DNA of 64,000 nucleotides from contig NC_005125.1 in the NCBI RefSeq assembly GCF_000011385.1, forward strand, positions 1,488,001 through 1,552,000, given 5' to 3'. Shown piece after piece: positions 1 through 8,916 of this stretch; within the stretch, counting starts at the first letter, position 1, and every line of letters starts with the position of its first letter. The position numbers and the translations under genes were made by a program. The notes below the pieces were generated by a model. That model was not told where the DNA came from. It made no database searches and saw only the letters and a program-made list of their open reading frames with translations. The stretch comes from Gloeobacter violaceus PCC 7421. GTDB lineage: Bacteria > Cyanobacteriota > Cyanobacteriia > Gloeobacterales > Gloeobacteraceae.

Positions 1-90
1 CGATCGATAACCTAAGGCAAAAGCTGATAAGAGAATTTAGAGTCCCATCTTTTTCTGGGGCTCATGGATTGCCACAGTGGTTCGGAGTGA

Positions 91-2811
91 ATGGAAATGA
101 ACAATACGTTCCAACGCAAGTTGGGTTCAAGTTTTGTGTGGGCCGCGCTATTGCCCGCTCTGTCTACCGGTCTGATGGGTGCGGCGGTATACGCCCAAGC
201 CGACCAGATCGCCGGTTTGCCCCAGGATGCAGTTGCCCGCGCCACCGAGGCGAAAAGTCAGACGCTCAGCATCGAGGATGCCAGGCAACTGCTCGATAAA
301 ACCAGTGCCAAGGCTGCGGATCTGGAGTACCGCCCGCCGCTGTGGGATTGGACAGCGCTGGCAGTGCAGGACAACGGACGACAGAGACAGACGGCTCAAG
401 CGACTCCGGCCACCGCACCGACGGCCCAAGCGCCTGGTACCAGCGACGAGCCCGACGAACAGGGCGATGTGCTCGACGAGGTGTCGGTGACCGCCACTCG
501 GCGCGCCACCCGGGCGCGCGACACACCGTCGGTGGTCTATGCCGTCAAAAAAGAAGACTTTCAGGCGGTTCGGGCGACAACGGCAACCGATGCCCTGACG
601 CTGATCCCTGGCTTCACGACGCTCCCCTCGCTGGGCGGGGTGCGCGGTGCCGGTGGGATTTTCCTGCGCGGCTTCGACGATCAGCGCTTTCAGGTGCTCA
701 GAGACGGCCTGTCGATCCAGCGCTCCTCGAACAACCGCTCGGACCTCTCTTCGTTCGTCGTCGACGATCTCGAGCGCATCGAAGTGGTGACCGGTGGTGC
801 CACACTGCGCTACGGCTCAGGAGCGGTGGGCGGCGTCATCAACTTGATCACCGAGACGCCCAAGGGTCCTCCGAAGCTGACACTGCAGTATCTGGTCGGT
901 AACTACGGCAACAGCCGCTATCTTGCCAAGTACGGCGGGGGCGACGACACCTTTAGCTACAACCTGGTCTACTCGGGGGTTGCTGCTTTTAACGACTATC
1001 CTTTCAGTGTCACGCTGCCAAACCAGGCCCAGTTCTACGGCCCCACGACTAACCCGAACTCCATCGATCCGTTTCTTGGTCCGGGCTTCAACTCCTCCGG
1101 TCTTCCCGGTGCCGACCCCGACAACAGCGGTGACCTCGATTTGTACGGTTTTATGAAACCGGAAGTCGGTCCACCGCTGACGGTAAGCGGCGTCAACAAC
1201 TCCTCGATTAACGCCTCGGATACCTACACCGGTAAGATCACCTTCAAGCCAGACCCCGACAACAAGCTCACCTTGCGCGTTGGCCAGCTCAACAGCCAGT
1301 TCCGTTTCGCCAGTTCGGGCAATGCCTACGGTACCCTCTGCACCGGCAGCAACGGCCTTGGAACCCCAGGAGCCAACGGCACGCTGCTTGGCGAGCGCTA
1401 CTTGCCCCTCAATCCCGATGGGACCGAAGCACCCTGCCCCCAACAGCGCTACTTCGTGAATACCCCTTCGAACTTTTATTCCTCGCCGTATTTTCGCTAC
1501 AGCAACTCGCTGAGCGGTGTAACCGTCGCCCCGGGCCAGGCCTACCAGGTAGAACCGGTGATCACTGAGGGTTTTTTCTACCAGACCAACAATCAGAGCC
1601 AGACCGAAGCTGCCTTGCAGTGGGATCTCAATCTGTCGCCGACCACGACGCTCAACAGTTACGTTCAGTACTTTCAGTTTCTGGGGAACGCCTATAACCT
1701 TTCCCCGGTCTTCAACTTCAACACCAACATCGATCCGATTCTCTTCGGGCTCACCACTCCCGGTCAGGCCACCGTCAACCCACCGGCCCAGCCCTACTTT
1801 GAAGGCAGAAAATTTGAAGCCCAAACAGCCATCAACACCCAGATTTCCCCGGGACAGAACCTGCAGTTCGGCGTCAACTACAACGAAGACCGCAGCTACC
1901 AGCAGAAGCAGGGTGGCCGCCGGTTTTTCGATCAAACGATCTCCCGCACGTCTATCTTTTTGATTGACGACATTAGTTTCAGCGAGGAGCTGAAATTGAA
2001 TGTGGGCTTCCGCTATACCTACAGCACACAGTTCGGCTCGGTGGGAACACCGGGGGCGGGTCTGCGCTACACCCCCAGCAATTTTATTTCCCTGCGCACC
2101 AACTGGAACTATATCTTCAATGCTCCGAGTATCTCGGATCTGAACGTTTCGGGCGGCATATTCGTCGCCAACCCCAACCTCAAACCGGAGTCGGGCGTGG
2201 CGTTCGACGCCGGTGTGGATGTCACGCCCCTGCCGAATGTCAGTTTGCAGGCCACCTACTTCAACATTTACCTGGACGGCGTCTTTGGCAATGCCATCCT
2301 TCCCAACCCCAACTTCCTCGTGCCGGGAGATCCCACTTCGAACTTTGCCTTTATCCAGCAGCGCGTCAACCGCGATACCCAGATATCGACCGGGTTCGAG
2401 CTTCTGGCCCGCTGGCAGGTCACCCCTGAGTTGACCTTTCAGGCCAACTACACCAACAGCGATTCGCGGCTGGTCGGCAGAACCGACTCCATCGACACCA
2501 CGTTGTTCATCTACCAGCTCCAGAACGCGGGCATCCCCTTCAACAATGCGGGGGCACGGTTGACCTACGCGAATAAGGGCTGGCTCGCGGCTCTGGTTTT
2601 CCGCTACCAGGACGGCTTCACGCTGGACTACACGACGTTCACGCCCTCGTGGGCGACGCTGGATATCAACGTCGAAGTGCCGCTTACGCCCTTCTTTACC
2701 GTGCTGGGCAGCGTGCGCAATGTCACCAACACCACCTACGAGAATCCGGTCCTCGTCCCAGCCATCGGAACAAACTTCCTGATGGGCGGCCGCTTCGAGA
2801 TAGGCGGCTAA
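91..2811 (+). CDS. TonB-dependent outer-membrane receptor
   Basis: About 906 residues, the usual size of a TonB-dependent siderophore or metal-complex receptor. An N-terminal signal peptide (hydrophobic stretch near residues 14-35, ending around VYAQA) is followed by a low-complexity linker. A TonB-box-like DEVSVTATRR lies near residues 130-140. The plug domain begins at TPSVVYAVKKEDF and contains RDGLSIQR and GGATLRYGSGAVGGVINL. The rest has the aromatic, alternating pattern of a 22-strand barrel and ends in GGRFEIGG. A GGAG at 84-87 sits 3 nt from the ATG at 91 and 9 nt from an in-frame ATG at 97, so 97 may be the true start. The exbB-exbD-tonB genes follow on the same strand, so receptor and energising complex are probably made together. 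Substrate is not visible; ferric siderophore is the usual guess. Confidence 0.93.
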   Translation: MEMNNTFQRKLGSSFVWAALLPALSTGLMGAAVYAQADQIAGLPQDAVARATEAKSQTLSIEDARQLLDKTSAKAADLEYRPPLWDWTALAVQDNGRQRQTAQATPATAPTAQAPGTSDEPDEQGDVLDEVSVTATRRATRARDTPSVVYAVKKEDFQAVRATTATDALTLIPGFTTLPSLGGVRGAGGIFLRGFDDQRFQVLRDGLSIQRSSNNRSDLSSFVVDDLERIEVVTGGATLRYGSGAVGGVINLITETPKGPPKLTLQYLVGNYGNSRYLAKYGGGDDTFSYNLVYSGVAAFNDYPFSVTLPNQAQFYGPTTNPNSIDPFLGPGFNSSGLPGADPDNSGDLDLYGFMKPEVGPPLTVSGVNNSSINASDTYTGKITFKPDPDNKLTLRVGQLNSQFRFASSGNAYGTLCTGSNGLGTPGANGTLLGERYLPLNPDGTEAPCPQQRYFVNTPSNFYSSPYFRYSNSLSGVTVAPGQAYQVEPVITEGFFYQTNNQSQTEAALQWDLNLSPTTTLNSYVQYFQFLGNAYNLSPVFNFNTNIDPILFGLTTPGQATVNPPAQPYFEGRKFEAQTAINTQISPGQNLQFGVNYNEDRSYQQKQGGRRFFDQTISRTSIFLIDDISFSEELKLNVGFRYTYSTQFGSVGTPGAGLRYTPSNFISLRTNWNYIFNAPSISDLNVSGGIFVANPNLKPESGVAFDAGVDVTPLPNVSLQATYFNIYLDGVFGNAILPNPNFLVPGDPTSNFAFIQQRVNRDTQISTGFELLARWQVTPELTFQANYTNSDSRLVGRTDSIDTTLFIYQLQNAGIPFNNAGARLTYANKGWLAALVFRYQDGFTLDYTTFTPSWATLDINVEVPLTPFFTVLGSVRNVTNTTYENPVLVPAIGTNFLMGGRFEIGG

Positions 2812-3047
2812 GACAGGCAGTATGACGCCAGGTCACTCCAAAGCGGGGAGCGCCTCTCCCAGACTCCATTCTGGACAGCCGCTCTCCTCGGGGGCGGCCG
2901 TTTTATGGCAATTCACTAAGTGTTTACTATGGACATTGCACTTCGGCGGTATTGTGTTACCAAGGTATCTGCCTTGTGCTTTCCGACGTGTTGTGCGTTC
3001 GAGAGAGCCTGGCGTGCAAGCACAATTACGAGAGAGACCGGGAAGAA

Positions 3048-3683
3048 ATGGCAGTAATAGACTGGTTTGTGCGGGGCGGCATCGTCATGTGGCCGATGCT
3101 GCTGTGCTCGATCATCGCCCTGGCCATCATCATCGAGCGCATCATCTACTACGTCCGCCTGCTGCCGCGCCAGAAGGCTTTCGTCGAACAGGCCTTCGCC
3201 ACCGAGCGCTACCAGCCCGACCAGCTCAGGCGGCTGATTAACGAAAATGCGGACATTCCGCTGGGTCGGATCTTCGGTTCGGCGCTCTCGGTGCGCACCG
3301 ACGACGAGACGGCCTTCCGCCTGGCGATCGAAGGGGCGGCCAAAACCGAGATCCCGAAGCTGAAGCGCTTCGTGTCGGTACTGGACACGATCGTGACCTT
3401 GTCGCCGTTGTTGGGTCTGTTGGGAACGGTGCTGGGTCTGATCAATTCCTTTGCGTCGCTGGGGTTGGGTACGGAGGCCTCCAGCAAGGGTCTGGAAGTG
3501 GCGGGTGGCATTTCCGAGGCGCTGATTGCGACGGCGACGGGGATGATGGTGGCGCTGTTTACGCTGATATTTGCGAGTTTGTTTCGGGCGTTGGCCCGCC
3601 GTCAGATTGTGCTGATGGAGACGGCGGGGACGCAGCTGGAGTTGCGCTGGCGGATGGCGGAGACCGAGGGAGTGAAGCGATGA
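3048..3683 (+). CDS. exbB: ExbB/TolQ-type proton channel subunit
   Basis: A 211-residue ExbB/TolQ/MotA-family inner-membrane protein that, with ExbD, couples the proton gradient to TonB. Three membrane segments are visible: near residues 12-32 (MWPMLLCSIIALAIIIERII), near 110-140 (TIVTLSPLLGLLGTVLGLI) and near 150-185 (ALIATATGMMVALFTLIFAS). The conserved family core LSPLLGLLGTVLGLI is intact. The ATG at 3048 is preceded by GGGAAG and starts exactly at the expected N-terminus; the open frame reaches back to 2952 but that extension is not ExbB-like. The stop overlaps the exbD start by 4 nt, so the two are translationally coupled. Confidence 0.95.
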   Translation: MAVIDWFVRGGIVMWPMLLCSIIALAIIIERIIYYVRLLPRQKAFVEQAFATERYQPDQLRRLINENADIPLGRIFGSALSVRTDDETAFRLAIEGAAKTEIPKLKRFVSVLDTIVTLSPLLGLLGTVLGLINSFASLGLGTEASSKGLEVAGGISEALIATATGMMVALFTLIFASLFRALARRQIVLMETAGTQLELRWRMAETEGVKR

Positions 3684-4099
3684 CGATCAAGCTCAGCGAC
3701 AGCGACGGCGACGAGGGTGGAGCGGGCGAGATCAACATGGTGCCGCTCATCGACGTGCTGTTTTCGATTTTGACGTTTTTTGTGCTGGCGTCGATTTTCT
3801 TGACGCGTCAGCAGGGGCTCTCGCTGGATCTGCCGACCGCGAAGGCTGCCAAGACCACCCAGATGAGCGAGCAGGTGACCCTCTCGGTGACCAAAGAGGG
3901 CAAGTTCTTCCTCAATAAAGAATCCATCGATCTCAAGAGCATCGGTCCGGCGATCAAAGCGGTAGTGGAAAGAGATCCCGATCGCCTTATCGTCATCGCG
4001 GGCGACAAGTCAGTCCGCTACAAGCACATTGTCAACATCCTCGACGAACTCAGGCAGGTCAATGCAACCCGGATCGCTATGGCAACGGACACCAAATGA
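3680..4099 (+). CDS. exbD: ExbD/TolR-type biopolymer transport protein
   Basis: A 139-residue ExbD/TolR protein with a short acidic cytoplasmic N-terminus. It has one membrane helix near residues 22-45, with the family Asp in PLIDVLFSILTFFVLASIF, and a periplasmic domain ending in RIAMATDTK. The Asp in LIDVLF is the protonatable residue of the family. It overlaps exbB by ATGA at 3680-3683 and its 3' end overlaps the probable tonB start, so exbB, exbD and tonB form a tight operon energising the receptor at 91-2811. Confidence 0.95.
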   Translation: MTIKLSDSDGDEGGAGEINMVPLIDVLFSILTFFVLASIFLTRQQGLSLDLPTAKAAKTTQMSEQVTLSVTKEGKFFLNKESIDLKSIGPAIKAVVERDPDRLIVIAGDKSVRYKHIVNILDELRQVNATRIAMATDTK

Positions 4100-4832
4100 C
4101 GACGACGGTGGCCTCAAACTCATCCTCGCCTGCGTGGTAGGCTCCGCCCTCCTCCACGCCGGACTGTTCGCCCTCAAACTGCCCGAACCGAAGCCTCCCG
4201 AAATCCCCAAGGCCCAAAAAATGGTCATGGTCGAGACGGCTCCCAAACTGCCGCCTCCCAAACCAAAAGTCGAACCGCCCAAACCGAAACCGCCCGAACC
4301 GAAGAGCTTCTCCAGAAAGCCCGTTCCCAAAAAGAGCGCCCCCCAAAAGGCCAAAGCCTCGCGGACGATCCTCTCTTCCAAGGCGGTGAGCGCCGATGCG
4401 GGCACAGTCAGCGAAAACCAACTGGCCGGTTCGCGCGGCACCGGCTACGGCACCGAAAAGGGCGACGATTTTGGCAGCATTGCGCCTCTGGGTGTCGATG
4501 GCGGCAGCGGCGGGACGGACGTGGTGGAGACGCCGCCGCCGCCCCCACCGCCGCCGCCGCCGTTGGTGAACGCCCGTCCGAAGGGGGCGGTGCAGCCGGA
4601 GTACCCGGAAATCGCCCAGCAGAACAACTGGGAAGGTCGGGTAATCGTCAAGGCTTACATCAACGCGGACGGTTCGGTGGGCGAGGTGCAGGTGGCCAAA
4701 TCTTCCGGGCACAGCGAGTTGGACAATGCGGCGCTGGCGGCGGTGCGCAACACGAAGTTCGAGCCGGCGCGGCGGGGGGAGGAGTCGGTGGGGGCGTGGG
4801 TGCGCATCCCGGTCACCTTCTCCCTGCAGTAG
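4062..4832 (+). CDS. tonB: TonB energy-transducing protein
   Basis: About 256 residues with classical TonB architecture. One N-terminal membrane anchor (LILACVVGSALLHAGLFAL) is followed by a long Pro/Lys/Glu-rich spacer crossing the periplasm (residues about 40-100) and a second proline run near residue 160. The C-terminal domain has PEYPEIAQ, GRVIVKAYINADGSVGEV and LDNAALAAVRNTKFEPARR. The start is chosen at ATG 4062, preceded by AGGCAGG. An in-frame TTG at 4029 gives a longer form, but both lie inside exbD. C-terminus and length fit the family. A strong hairpin terminator follows at 4858. Confidence 0.93.
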   Translation: MQPGSLWQRTPNDDDGGLKLILACVVGSALLHAGLFALKLPEPKPPEIPKAQKMVMVETAPKLPPPKPKVEPPKPKPPEPKSFSRKPVPKKSAPQKAKASRTILSSKAVSADAGTVSENQLAGSRGTGYGTEKGDDFGSIAPLGVDGGSGGTDVVETPPPPPPPPPPLVNARPKGAVQPEYPEIAQQNNWEGRVIVKAYINADGSVGEVQVAKSSGHSELDNAALAAVRNTKFEPARRGEESVGAWVRIPVTFSLQ

Positions 4833-4857
4833 CTTCCAGTTGTCTTGATCCCAGCCT

Positions 4858-4894
4858 GCGGGCGGCGGTATCGTACCGCCGCCCGCGTTGTTTT
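4858..4894 (+). terminator. Rho-independent terminator of the TonB operon
   Basis: A perfect 13-bp stem (4858-4870 with 4874-4886) closes a TCG loop and is followed by GTTGTTTT. It lies 25 nt after the tonB stop and separates the transport operon from the ATPase gene at 4954. Confidence 0.85.
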
Positions 4895-4953
4895 AGCCCG
4901 GCCACGCCGATGGACCCGGAGGCTATTACCATTGAGATTAAGGAATCTTAAAA

Positions 4954-6189
4954 GTGAGCAACCCGATGGCGACGCAGAGCGCAGCAGCAAGACGCCGGGA
5001 CAAAATGCGCATTATCTTGATGACCGGCAAAGGTGGGGTAGGCAAGACCAGCATGGCCGCCGCCACCGGGCTGCGTTGCGCCGAGTTGGGCTATCGGACG
5101 CTGGTGCTCTCTACCGATCCTGCCCACTCCCTCGCCGACTCCCTCGATCAGCCTCTGGGGCACGAGCCGCGGCGGGTGAGCGAGAACCTCTGGGCCGCCG
5201 AACTGGACGCCCTCGTGGAACTGGAAGAGAACTGGGGCTCGGTCAAAAAATACATCACCACCGTCCTGCAGGCGCGCGGCCTCGATGGCATCCAGGCAGA
5301 AGAGTTGGCAGTGCTGCCGGGCATGGACGAGATCTTCTCCCTGGTGCGGGTCAAGCGACACTACGACGAGGCCGACTACGATGTGCTGATTATCGATTCG
5401 GCCCCCACCGGCACGGCTTTGCGCCTATTGAGTCTGCCGGAGGTCTCAGGCTGGTACGTGCGCAAGTTCTTCAAGCCGATGCAGGGAATCGCCAAGGCCC
5501 TCACGCCCATCTTCGACCCGGTGGCCCGGCGGGTGGTGGGCATCCCGCTGCCGAACGCCGAGGTGATCGACGCGCCCTACGAGTTCTACGAAAAAATCGA
5601 GGCGTTGGAGCGCATTCTCACCGACAACACCCTCACCACCGTCCGCCTAGTCACCAACCCCGAGAAGATGGTGATCAAAGAGTCGCTGCGCGCCCACGCC
5701 TATCTGAGCCTTTACAACGTGGCCACCGACCTGGTGATCGCCAACCGGATCATCCCCGACGGGGTCCAAGACCCGTACTTTCAGCGCTGGAAACAGGCCC
5801 AGCAGGTTTACCGCCGGCAAATCCATGAAAACTTTGCCCCCCTGCCGGTGCGGGAGATCCCGCTCTACCAGGAGGAAATGGTGGGTATCGCCGCTCTCGA
5901 ACGCCTCAAAGACGATCTCTACGGTGAGGAGGATCCGGCGGCCGTGCTGTACGCCGAAACTACCCTTAAGGTCGTTCAAGAGGCGGGTGCCTACCGCCTC
6001 GACCTCTATTTGCCCGGCGTGCCGAAGTCGGAGGTGCAACTGGCCAAGACCGGCGATGAGTTGAACATTCGCATCGGCAACCACCGCCGCAACCTGGTGC
6101 TGCCGCAGTCGCTTGCTGCTCTGCAGCCGAGTGGAGCCCGGATGCACGAGGACTTCCTACAGATTCGCTTCGTCGCTGCCGGTCCGTAG
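4954..6189 (+). CDS. ArsA/GET3-family anion-transporting ATPase with C-terminal HSP20-like domain
   Basis: A 411-residue SIMIBI-class ATPase of the ArsA/GET3 family. A P-loop GKGGVGKTS lies near residue 27, the switch I-like [11 protein letters not shown] follows near residue 54, and [20 protein letters not shown] marks the switch II region. After residue about 325 the sequence changes to a beta-rich alpha-crystallin-like domain ([20 protein letters not shown]), an arrangement common in cyanobacterial ArsA homologues. The GTG start at 4954 is preceded by AAGGAA at good spacing; an in-frame ATG at 4966 is the alternative. No arsenic genes are nearby, so a role in membrane-protein targeting or stress is as likely as arsenite export; that is inference. 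Confidence 0.9.
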   Translation: MSNPMATQSAAARRRDKMRIILMTGKGGVGKTSMAAATGLRCAELGYRTLVLSTDPAHSLADSLDQPLGHEPRRVSENLWAAELDALVELEENWGSVKKYITTVLQARGLDGIQAEELAVLPGMDEIFSLVRVKRHYDEADYDVLIIDSAPTGTALRLLSLPEVSGWYVRKFFKPMQGIAKALTPIFDPVARRVVGIPLPNAEVIDAPYEFYEKIEALERILTDNTLTTVRLVTNPEKMVIKESLRAHAYLSLYNVATDLVIANRIIPDGVQDPYFQRWKQAQQVYRRQIHENFAPLPVREIPLYQEEMVGIAALERLKDDLYGEEDPAAVLYAETTLKVVQEAGAYRLDLYLPGVPKSEVQLAKTGDELNIRIGNHRRNLVLPQSLAALQPSGARMHEDFLQIRFVAAGP

Positions 6190-6200
6190 ATAACGGCAGA

Positions 6201-6235
6201 ATGCAAAAACCCGGCGAGAGCAGTACGTCGCCGGG
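6201..6235 (-). terminator. Terminator between convergent ArsA-type and RNA-binding protein genes
   Basis: An 8-bp stem (6210-6217 with 6228-6235) is followed, read on the minus strand, by a run of five T. It therefore terminates the leftward RNA-binding protein gene and may also stop transcription from the rightward ATPase gene. Confidence 0.75.
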
Positions 6236-6253
6236 CTTGATATGGCTTATCGC

Positions 6254-6622
6254 TTAGTAGCGGCGGTCGCGGCCACCGCCGCCACCCGCACCGCCACCGC
6301 CACCACCGCTACCGCGGTAGCCACCGCCACCGCCGCCACTACGGTTGCCGCCACCGCCGCCGCCGCCGGCACGGCGGTCGGGGCGAGGCTCCGCCTTGTT
6401 GACGCGAATTTCACGGTTGTTCCAGGTGGCGCCGTCCAGATCGTCAATGGCTGCCTGCTCGGCCGTTTCCGATTCGAGGTCCACGAAGGCAAAGCCCCGG
6501 GGACGACCAGTCTCCCGGTCCATCGGAATCTTGACCGATTTCACTTCGCCGTACTCGGTGAAGGCTTCGACGATTTCCTGCTCGGTGGCAGAGAAGGGCA
6601 GGTTACCCACAAATAAAGTCAC
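6254..6622 (-). CDS. RRM-type glycine-rich RNA-binding protein
   Basis: A 122-residue protein with a single RNA-recognition motif (residues about 1-78) and a Gly-rich tail. RNP2 is LFVGNL near the N-terminus and RNP1 is RGFAFVDL near residue 42. The tail (residues about 85-122) is almost entirely Gly with Arg, Asn, Ser and Tyr, as in cyanobacterial Rbp proteins, which bind U-rich RNA and are often cold-induced. The start is GTG, with GGAGA about 6 nt upstream. About 240 bases of non-coding sequence precede it, consistent with a long regulated leader. It is read alone and ends in its own terminator. Confidence 0.93.
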   Translation of the reverse strand: MTLFVGNLPFSATEQEIVEAFTEYGEVKSVKIPMDRETGRPRGFAFVDLESETAEQAAIDDLDGATWNNREIRVNKAEPRPDRRAGGGGGGGNRSGGGGGGYRGSGGGGGGAGGGGGRDRRY

Positions 6623-6863
6623 TGCTTGTCTCCAGAACGAGATGAACCAATCGACAAGGACAAAACAGCGACCCTACCGATGGCTTGCACGAAATGGACA
6701 TCCGTCAATCCCGGGTGGGTATGACGGTTTCTGGAACTATCAAGTGCACCTATTTCGAGGACCGAAAACATGCTCTAATCGTTGCCAGACTTTGGTTTCC
6801 GCGTGTCCGCGCGGTACTGGGTAGATACTAGCATAGACCCCGAAAGGGCGGGTACGTCAGCGA

Positions 6864-7526
6864 TTAACCCAATAATTCCCGCAGTTCGCTGTATACCACT
6901 TCCGGCGACCGATCCCCATCGACACTCGTCAGTTTCTGCTGCTCCTGGTAGTACCGAATCAGCGGCTCGGTCGATTCGCGATAGACGTTCAGCCGTTTGC
7001 TGACCACCTCAAGGGTGTCGTCGGGGCGCTGCACCAGTTCGCTCGGGCAGTCGGTATGGTCGGTACAAAAAGGCGGCGCCGCGGGCGGCGGATTGAAGCG
7101 CACGTGAAAGATGCGCTTGCACAGCGGGCAAGTGCGCCGTCCGGTGAGCCGCTCGATGAGTTGCGCCTCGGGTACGTCGATGAGCACGACCGCCTCCAGG
7201 GACTGAGCCAGGTGGGCAAGCAGTCCGTCGAGCGCTTCCGCCTGGGCGGGGGTGCGGGGAAAGCCGTCGAGGATCCAGCCGCCGCCGGCGTCCGGCCGGG
7301 CCAGGCGGTCTTCGATCAAGCCGACGACCACCGCGTCAGGCACCAGCGCGCCGCGGTTCATATAGCTCTGGGCTTCGAGTCCCAGGGGGGTGCCTTCTTT
7401 GACCGCAGCGCGCAGAATATCGCCCGTTGAAACCTGTGGCAGTCCCAGCTCCTGCATGAGCAGTTGGGCCTGGGTACCCTTGCCCGCTCCCGGAGCGCCG
7501 AGCAACATCAGCCGTCGAGTGGCCAC
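6864..7526 (-). CDS. adk: Adenylate kinase
   Basis: A 220-residue adenylate kinase, which balances ATP + AMP with 2 ADP in the cytoplasm. The P-loop GAPGAGKGTQ is near residue 10, the AMP-binding segment STGDILRAAV follows, and DGFPRTPAQAEAL is near residue 87. The LID domain carries CPLC and a second Cys pair (FCTDHTDC), suggesting a zinc-binding long-type enzyme. The GTG start shares one base with the secY stop (TAGTG), so secY and adk are translationally coupled, the order seen in the bacterial spc ribosomal operon. Confidence 0.96.
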   Translation of the reverse strand: MATRRLMLLGAPGAGKGTQAQLLMQELGLPQVSTGDILRAAVKEGTPLGLEAQSYMNRGALVPDAVVVGLIEDRLARPDAGGGWILDGFPRTPAQAEALDGLLAHLAQSLEAVVLIDVPEAQLIERLTGRRTCPLCKRIFHVRFNPPPAAPPFCTDHTDCPSELVQRPDDTLEVVSKRLNVYRESTEPLIRYYQEQQKLTSVDGDRSPEVVYSELRELLG

Positions 7527-8827
7527 TAGCGTTTCACCATGCCTTCGTAGCGCTGGGAGATCACGTAGGTCTGGATCTGGCGCACGGTGTCGATGGCGAC
7601 GCCCACCAGAATCAACAGCGAGGTGGCCCCCAGACCGTTAAAGGTGGTGATGCCGGTCCCCTGCTCGACAAAGGTCGGAATGATCGCCACCGCCGACAGG
7701 AAAATCGCCCCCAGAAAAGTCAGCCGGTTCATCACCTTGGCGATGTATTCGGAAGTGGCGGTGCCGGGGCGCACGCCCGGAATGCTCGAACCCATGCGCT
7801 TGAGGTTCTTGGAGACATCCTCGGGGTTGATGATGAGCGTCGCGTAGAAGAAGCTGAAAAACAGGATCAACACCAGATAGAGGATGTTGTGGATCCAGCC
7901 GCTGGAAATGGCGTTGACCACCTGATCGACGGTGGCGTTGCGGGCGAACTGGGCAAAGGTGAGAGGCAGGTACAGCAGCGAGGAGGCGAAGATGATCGGC
8001 ATGACGCCGCCCTGGTTGACACGCAGAGGCAGGTAGCTCGTCTGCTGCTGCTGGTACTGTTGGCGGCGCGGTCCCACCTGACGGCGGGCCGAGATAATCG
8101 GGATGCGGCGGGTGCCCTCCTGCACAAAGACGATCCCCACGATCATGGCGAGGAAAACCAGCAGCAGCACGACCACCCCCGCCACCCGCGAGGAGTCGGC
8201 CTGCAACAGCTGGAAGGTCTGGCTGAAGGCGGTGGGCAAGCTGGAGACGATGCTCACAAAAATGAGCAGCGAGGCGCCGTTGCCGATTCCTTTTTCGGTG
8301 ATCAGTTCTCCCAGCCACATTACGAAGATCGCCCCGGCGGTGAGTGCCAGGGTGGTCTGGATGACAAACAGCGGACTCCAGTCGGCAACAAAGGGCTTGA
8401 TGTAAATGGCCACACCGATGCTCTGGATAATCGCCCAGCCAAGGGCCAGATAGCGCGTGTACTGGGCGATCTGGCGCCGTCCCTGCTCGCCTTCGTTCTT
8501 TTGAAGGTCTTCGAGTTTGGGGAAAACCGGCACCAGCAGCTGCATGATGATGCTGGCGTTGATGTAGGGCAAGATGCCCAGCATGAAGACGCCCAGAGTC
8601 GTGAAACCGCCGCCCGCAAAAATGTTCAAAAAGCCGATGATGGCGTTATTCTGAGTAGCCTGCTGGAAGGCGGCCTGGTTGATCTCCGGCAGTGGGATGT
8701 AGATACCGATGCGTGAGAGTACCAGTAGTCCCAGGGTGAACAGCAAGCGGCGGCGTAACCCGGAGGCTGACGCCATCTGGGCAAAGGTTTCCTGCGCCGA
8801 CAGTTGCCTTTCGCGACCTCGTTCCAT
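7526..8827 (-). CDS. secY: Preprotein translocase subunit SecY
   Basis: A 433-residue SecY, the pore subunit of the Sec translocon, with ten hydrophobic segments. Recognisable parts include the N-terminal GLRRRLLFTLGLLVLSRIGI, the plug/TM2 region NIFAGGGFTTLGVFMLGILP, GIGNGASLLIFVSIVSSLP and the C-terminal loop with ISARRQVG. The C-terminus ISQRYEGMVKR is typical of cyanobacterial SecY. It is followed directly by adk. No ribosomal protein gene lies upstream; the next gene is an unrelated radical SAM gene, so this pair stands outside the usual spc operon. Confidence 0.97.
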   Translation of the reverse strand: MERGRERQLSAQETFAQMASASGLRRRLLFTLGLLVLSRIGIYIPLPEINQAAFQQATQNNAIIGFLNIFAGGGFTTLGVFMLGILPYINASIIMQLLVPVFPKLEDLQKNEGEQGRRQIAQYTRYLALGWAIIQSIGVAIYIKPFVADWSPLFVIQTTLALTAGAIFVMWLGELITEKGIGNGASLLIFVSIVSSLPTAFSQTFQLLQADSSRVAGVVVLLLVFLAMIVGIVFVQEGTRRIPIISARRQVGPRRQQYQQQQTSYLPLRVNQGGVMPIIFASSLLYLPLTFAQFARNATVDQVVNAISSGWIHNILYLVLILFFSFFYATLIINPEDVSKNLKRMGSSIPGVRPGTATSEYIAKVMNRLTFLGAIFLSAVAIIPTFVEQGTGITTFNGLGATSLLILVGVAIDTVRQIQTYVISQRYEGMVKR

Positions 8828-8916
8828 CGAACCGCACCCTCCCGCGCCTTTGCTACGGCTGAGTTGACTGCAAACTTATCCAATCATAGTAACCCGCAGC
8901 CCAGGTGCGCGGGTTG

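Noticed and set aside
817-1935. 372-codon minus-strand frame inside the receptor gene
   Set aside because: The plus strand encodes an unmistakable TonB-dependent receptor barrel; the antisense product has no features.
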